Below are positions 6,526 through 9,334 of a stretch of DNA of 9,334 nucleotides, piece after piece. Location: NCBI GenBank assembly GCA_050946775.1, contig JBMNVL010000075.1, positions 1-9,334 of the forward strand. Reading direction: 5' to 3'. Within the stretch, counting starts at the first letter, position 1. Every line of letters starts with the position of its first letter. The translations under genes and the position numbers were made by a program. The notes below the pieces were generated by a model, which saw only the letters and a program-made list of their open reading frames with translations, did no database searches and had not been told where the DNA came from. This DNA comes from UMGS1474 sp050946775 (GTDB lineage Bacteria > Bacillota > Clostridia > Oscillospirales > Acutalibacteraceae).

Positions 6526-7020
6526 ATGGAACTTCCAAAACGAAAATCGACCAGAATCCGTGGTTACGATTATGCCACCAACGGCGCTTATTTTGTGACT
6601 TTATGTACACAGGGACGAAGAACCATCTTGTCAAGAGTCGTAGGGGAGGGGTTTCCCCTCCCGCAACTGCTCCCAACTGGAACGATTGTTGAGACGTGGA
6701 TAGGCGCGCTTCCTGAAAAATATCCAACCGTATCCGTAGATCATTATGTGATTATGCCCAATCATGTACATTTGCTGCTGACCATAGATCCTGGAGACGG
6801 GAGGGGAAACCCCTCCCCTACGTTGACACAGGTGATTGGATGGCTGAAATATCAAACCACAAAAGACTGTAACCGGCGTATGCATACCGAGGGAAACAGG
6901 CTCTTTCAGCGATCATTCTATGACCATGTTGTGCGGGGAGAGCAGGACTATCAGGACATTTGGACGTACATAGAGAATAATCCTCTGCAATGGGAGTTAG
7001 ATCGGTTTTATACGAAATAA
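6526..7020 (+). CDS. REP-associated tyrosine transposase (RAYT, Y1/HUH family)
   Basis: This 164-residue protein matches the IS200-like Y1 transposase family in its RAYT branch, single-strand DNA endonucleases linked to REP palindromes. Visible marks are RIRGYDYATNGAYFVTLCTQ (11-29), the metal-binding HUH motif in MPNHVHLLL (His80, His82), the KYQTTK helix, FQRSFYDHVVR with Tyr132 as the likely nucleophile by position, and ENNPLQW near the end. Length is normal for the branch and the frame is intact. Two in-frame inverted repeats lie inside it (6639-6663 and 6798-6822), encoding VGEGFPLP and GRGNPSPT; I recall similar peptides in relatives but cannot verify this here. Base composition differs from its neighbours: a sample at 6841-6900 counts 28 G/C of 60, against 47 of 60 at 4861-4920 in mfd, suggesting acquisition by transfer. 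GGAG (6515-6518), 7 bases before the ATG, is the ribosome binding site and lies within the end of the upstream gene. Confidence 0.92.
   Translation: MELPKRKSTRIRGYDYATNGAYFVTLCTQGRRTILSRVVGEGFPLPQLLPTGTIVETWIGALPEKYPTVSVDHYVIMPNHVHLLLTIDPGDGRGNPSPTLTQVIGWLKYQTTKDCNRRMHTEGNRLFQRSFYDHVVRGEQDYQDIWTYIENNPLQWELDRFYTK
6639..6663 (+). repeat. REP-like element inside the transposase gene, copy 1
   Basis: GTAG (6640-6643) is followed by a perfect 8-bp hairpin: GGGAGGGG (6644-6651), TTT, CCCCTCCC (6655-6662). The whole 25 bases recur as an exact reverse complement at 6798-6822. It is read in frame as V-G-E-G-F-P-L-P. A GTAG foot next to a hairpin is the layout of REP elements bound by E. coli TnpA(REP). 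Confidence 0.85.
6798..6822 (-). repeat. REP-like element inside the transposase gene, copy 2
   Basis: On the minus strand this is identical to copy 1: GTAG (6821-6818), then the GGGAGGGG-TTT-CCCCTCCC hairpin (6817-6799). It is read in frame on the plus strand as G-R-G-N-P-S-P-T. The copies are 134 bases apart, and the segment between them encodes the HUH motif. Confidence 0.85.
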
Positions 7021-7052
7021 ATATCCCGCGCCGATGCCGACGCGGGATATTT
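7019..7052. terminator. Bidirectional terminator between transposase and dnaJ
   Basis: A perfect 12-bp stem (7019-7030 with 7041-7052, core ATCCCGCG/CGCGGGAT) encloses a 10-base loop. On the plus strand T7050-7054 follows the stem; on the minus strand an ATTTATTT-like tract follows. It overlaps the transposase stop codon and lies 10 bases past the dnaJ stop, serving both convergent genes. Confidence 0.85.
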
Positions 7053-7062
7053 TTATCGCTTT

Positions 7063-8193
7063 TTACTTGAAGGCGTCCTTGATCTTGTTGAAAAAGGTTT
7101 TGCGCTTTTGGTAGTTGCCCTCGGACATGGCGTCCTCGAACGCCTTGAGAAGTTTTTTCTGCTCGCCCGACAGCCCGCGCGGCACCTCCACCGTGATATG
7201 TACCAGCAGATCGCCGCTGCCCCGGCCGCTGACGTAGGGGAATCCTTTCCCCTTGATGCGGATAACGTCCTCGGGCTGGGTGCCTTCCTTGACGGTGTAG
7301 GGGATGTTGCCGTCGAGGGTGGGGATCTGCACCTCGGCGCCCAGCGCCGCCTGGGCGTAGGTCAGGGGCAGATCGCACCAGATATCGTACCCCCGCCGCT
7401 CAAACAGCGGATGGGGACGCACCGACACCTGCACCTGCAGATCGCCGGCCGGACCGCCGTTGATCCCGGCGTTGCCCTTGCCCCGGATGGCAATCACCTG
7501 GCCGTCGTCGATGCCGGCGGGGATGTTGATACCCACGGTGGTCGTGCGGCGCACCTGTCCGGCGCCGCCGCACTGGCGGCAGGGGGTGTCGATTTTCCGG
7601 CCGCGGCCGCGGCATTCGGGGCACACCCCCTGGGTCTGCACCACGCCAAAGGGGGTGCGCTGTTGGGTGCGGACCTGACCCGACCCGCCGCAGCGGGTAC
7701 AGGGCTTGGGCGTGGTGCCTTTGGCGGCGCCCGTGCCGCCGCATTCGCCGCAAGCGCCCACCACCTGGACGTTTACCTGCTTTTTGCATCCGCGAGCGGA
7801 TTCCTCAAAGGAGATTACCACGCTGGCGCCCACGTCGCTGCCCCGGCGGGGCGCGTTGGGGTTTTGCCGCCGGCCGCCGCCGAAGAAGGAGGAGAAGATG
7901 TCGCCCAAATCAAAATCCATCCCGTCAAACCCGGCGCCGCCGTAGCCGCCCGCGCCGAAGTTGGGATCCACCCCGGCGTGGCCGAACTGGTCGTACCGCG
8001 CCTTTTTCTGCGGGTCGGACAGCACCTCGTACGCCTCGTTGACCTCTTTGAAATGCACCTCGGCCTCTTTGTCGCCGGGGTTGAGATCGGGGTGGTATTT
8101 TTTGGCCGCCTGCCGGTAGGCCTTTTTGATCTCGTCGTCCGAGGCGCCTTTGGATACGCCCAGCACCTCGTAATAATCGCGTTTGTCCGCCAT
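7063..8193 (-). CDS. dnaJ: Chaperone protein DnaJ (Hsp40)
   Basis: This 376-residue class I (type A) J protein delivers unfolded clients to DnaK and triggers its ATP hydrolysis through the J domain. Domains in order: J domain 1-70 with the essential HPD (34-36); Gly/Phe-rich linker about 72-110; substrate-binding domain with all four zinc-binding CxxCxGxG repeats, cysteine pairs 148/151, 165/168, 191/194 and 205/208; then the C-terminal peptide-binding and dimerisation part containing GKGFPYVSGRGSG. Length is normal. The ATG at 8193 has AAGGAG (8206-8201) 7 bases upstream. It lies 61 bases downstream of the dnaK stop on the same strand, the usual dnaK-dnaJ operon order, with a strong hairpin between them. 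It ends at the shared terminator. Confidence 0.98.
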   Translation of the reverse strand: MADKRDYYEVLGVSKGASDDEIKKAYRQAAKKYHPDLNPGDKEAEVHFKEVNEAYEVLSDPQKKARYDQFGHAGVDPNFGAGGYGGAGFDGMDFDLGDIFSSFFGGGRRQNPNAPRRGSDVGASVVISFEESARGCKKQVNVQVVGACGECGGTGAAKGTTPKPCTRCGGSGQVRTQQRTPFGVVQTQGVCPECRGRGRKIDTPCRQCGGAGQVRRTTTVGINIPAGIDDGQVIAIRGKGNAGINGGPAGDLQVQVSVRPHPLFERRGYDIWCDLPLTYAQAALGAEVQIPTLDGNIPYTVKEGTQPEDVIRIKGKGFPYVSGRGSGDLLVHITVEVPRGLSGEQKKLLKAFEDAMSEGNYQKRKTFFNKIKDAFK

Positions 8194-8219
8194 GGTCGGT
8201 CTCCTTTAACTGCCGAAAT

Positions 8220-8246
8220 ACCGGCACGGGACAAACCCGTGCCGGT
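8220..8246 (-). promoter_or_regulatory. Intercistronic hairpin between dnaK and dnaJ
   Basis: A perfect 10-bp GC-rich stem (8221-8230 with 8236-8245), extended by one A-T pair, closes on a 5-base loop. In the mRNA it starts 8 bases after the dnaK stop and ends 13 bases before the dnaJ Shine-Dalgarno. Only TATTTCGG follows, not a real U tract, so it looks more like an mRNA-stabilising or processing element, or a leaky attenuator, than a full terminator. Confidence 0.65.
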
Positions 8247-8254
8247 GGGGGAAA

Positions 8255-9334
8255 TTACTGCACGTCGCCGTTGTAGTAGCCGTCGCCGTCGGTGGGCGGC
8301 ACATCGCCGGGCGCCGCGCCGTCGGCCGGGGCGTTTTGCTGGTACACCTTGGCGGACACCTCGTAGAACGCCTTCATCAGCTCGTCCTGCTTGGCTTTGA
8401 TGGCCTCGAGATCCTCGCCCTTGAGAGCCTCCTTGAGGGCGTCGGTCTTTTCGCGGATGGAGGTCTTGTCGGCCTCGTCGAGCTTGTCGCCCAGCTCCTC
8501 CAGTGCCTTTTCGCACTGGTAGACCGCCTGATCGGCGCCGTTGCGCACGTCGACCGCTTCGCGTTTCTGCTTATCCTCGGCGGCGTACTGCTCGGCTTCC
8601 TTCACCGCTTTTTCCACGTCCTCCTTGGACATATTGGTGTTGGAGGTAATGGTGATGGCCTGTTCCCGGCCGGTGCCCAGATCCTTGGCGCTGACGTTGA
8701 CGATGCCGTTGGCGTCGATATCAAAGGTGACCTCGATCTGCGGCACGCCGCGGCGCGCCGGAGCGATGCCGTCCAGATGGAAGACGCCCAGGGTCTTGTT
8801 GTCCTTGGCGAATTCCCGCTCGCCCTGCAGCACGTGGACTTCGACCGACGGCTGATTGTCCGCCGCGGTGGAGAAGATCTGGCTTTTTTTGGTGGGGATG
8901 GTGGTGTTGCGGTCGATGACGCGGGTCATCACGCCGCCCATGGTTTCCACGCCCAGCGACAGGGGCGTGACGTCCAGCAGCAAAAGCCCTTTCACCTCGC
9001 CGCCCAGAACGCCGCCCTGCAGCGCCGCGCCCATGGCCACGCACTCGTCGGGGTTGATGCCCTTGAAGGGATCCTTGCCCATCACCTTTTTGACGGCTTC
9101 CTGCACCGCCGGGATACGGGACGAACCGCCCACCAGCAGCACCTTGTCGATCTGGGAAGCCGACAGGCCGCTGTCCTTGAGCGCCTGATGCACCGGGCCC
9201 ATGGTCGCCTCGACCAGGCTTTCGGTCAGCTTGTTGAACTCGGCGCGGGTCAGGGTCATATCCAGATGCTTGGGGCCGGTGGCGTCGGCGGTGATGAAGG
9301 GCAGGTTGATGTTGCTGGTGGTACTGCCCGACAG
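8255..9334 (-). CDS. dnaK: Chaperone protein DnaK (Hsp70), C-terminal 359 residues
   Basis: The open frame runs off the right edge of the window, so the gene starts beyond 9334; the internal ATG at 9259 is not the start, because 25 upstream codons (NLPFITADATGPKHLD and more) are also conserved DnaK sequence. Hsp70 binds exposed hydrophobic segments of proteins in an ATP-driven cycle. Seen here are the end of the ATPase domain (KVLLVGGSSRIPAVQ, NPDECVAMGAALQGG), the linker LLLLDVTPLSLGVETMGG, the beta-sandwich substrate-binding domain (NTTIPTKKSQIFSTAADNQ, DIDANGIVNVSAKD), and the helical lid to the stop. The N-terminal ATPase lobe is not visible. The last residues, DGDGYYNGDVQ, are less acidic than usual DnaK tails. 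dnaJ follows 61 bases downstream; hrcA and grpE, commonly upstream, would lie outside the window, and no CIRCE operator is visible here. Confidence 0.97.
   Translation of the reverse strand: MSGSTTSNINLPFITADATGPKHLDMTLTRAEFNKLTESLVEATMGPVHQALKDSGLSASQIDKVLLVGGSSRIPAVQEAVKKVMGKDPFKGINPDECVAMGAALQGGVLGGEVKGLLLLDVTPLSLGVETMGGVMTRVIDRNTTIPTKKSQIFSTAADNQPSVEVHVLQGEREFAKDNKTLGVFHLDGIAPARRGVPQIEVTFDIDANGIVNVSAKDLGTGREQAITITSNTNMSKEDVEKAVKEAEQYAAEDKQKREAVDVRNGADQAVYQCEKALEELGDKLDEADKTSIREKTDALKEALKGEDLEAIKAKQDELMKAFYEVSAKVYQQNAPADGAAPGDVPPTDGDGYYNGDVQ

Noticed and set aside
6643..6818. G-quadruplex from the G runs of the transposase repeats
   Set aside because: Each copy supplies only two G tracts per strand, facing perfectly complementary C tracts; the hairpin is far more likely.
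7108..8400. Plus-strand open frame opposite dnaJ and the end of dnaK
   Set aside because: It spans two real genes and their spacer antisense, with no recognisable domain; a shadow frame.
1..9334. CRISPR array, tRNA or rRNA genes
   Set aside because: No regularly spaced direct repeats and no tRNA or rRNA signatures were seen on either strand.

Overview
The window is a chromosomal segment, GC-rich in its coding parts, from what is most likely a Clostridia-type Firmicute, perhaps near the Oscillospirales. That placement is inferred from three things: strong AGGAGG-type ribosome binding sites, the prs–pth–mfd gene order, and a PPDK N-terminus of the clostridial kind. All genes read in the standard code. 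Most of the window is housekeeping DNA; the accessory content is one RAYT-type transposase gene and two families of short palindromic repeats.

Layout. Bases 1-87 (minus) hold the first 29 codons of pyruvate phosphate dikinase. A 291-base divergent spacer (88-378) carries back-to-back promoters for that gene and for prs. The plus strand then runs prs (379-1338, PRPP synthetase), a terminator, a repeat pair, pth (1549-2148, peptidyl-tRNA hydrolase), mfd (2153-5629, transcription-repair coupling factor), a second repeat pair, a YczE-like membrane protein (5880-6524) and, one base later, a REP-associated tyrosine transposase (6526-7020). A bidirectional terminator (7019-7052) separates these from the minus-strand pair dnaK (8255-9334, 5' part cut off by the window edge) and dnaJ (7063-8193). 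dnaK is upstream of dnaJ, with a strong hairpin between them.

How the genes fit together. prs, pth and mfd are a conserved Firmicute neighbourhood covering PRPP supply for nucleotides, rescue of peptidyl-tRNA, and repair at stalled RNA polymerase. pth and mfd are tightly coupled. DnaK and DnaJ are the Hsp70/Hsp40 chaperone pair.

The most unusual signal is in the transposase gene. It carries, inside its own reading frame and read through in frame, two inverted copies of a 25-bp sequence. Each copy has the layout of a REP element, a GTAG tetranucleotide followed by a perfect hairpin, and the two bracket the segment encoding the catalytic HUH motif. A second, unrelated palindromic family (GTCATYCTGAG...GARGATC-like) occurs as inverted pairs on both sides of pth-mfd, with compensatory base changes in its stem.
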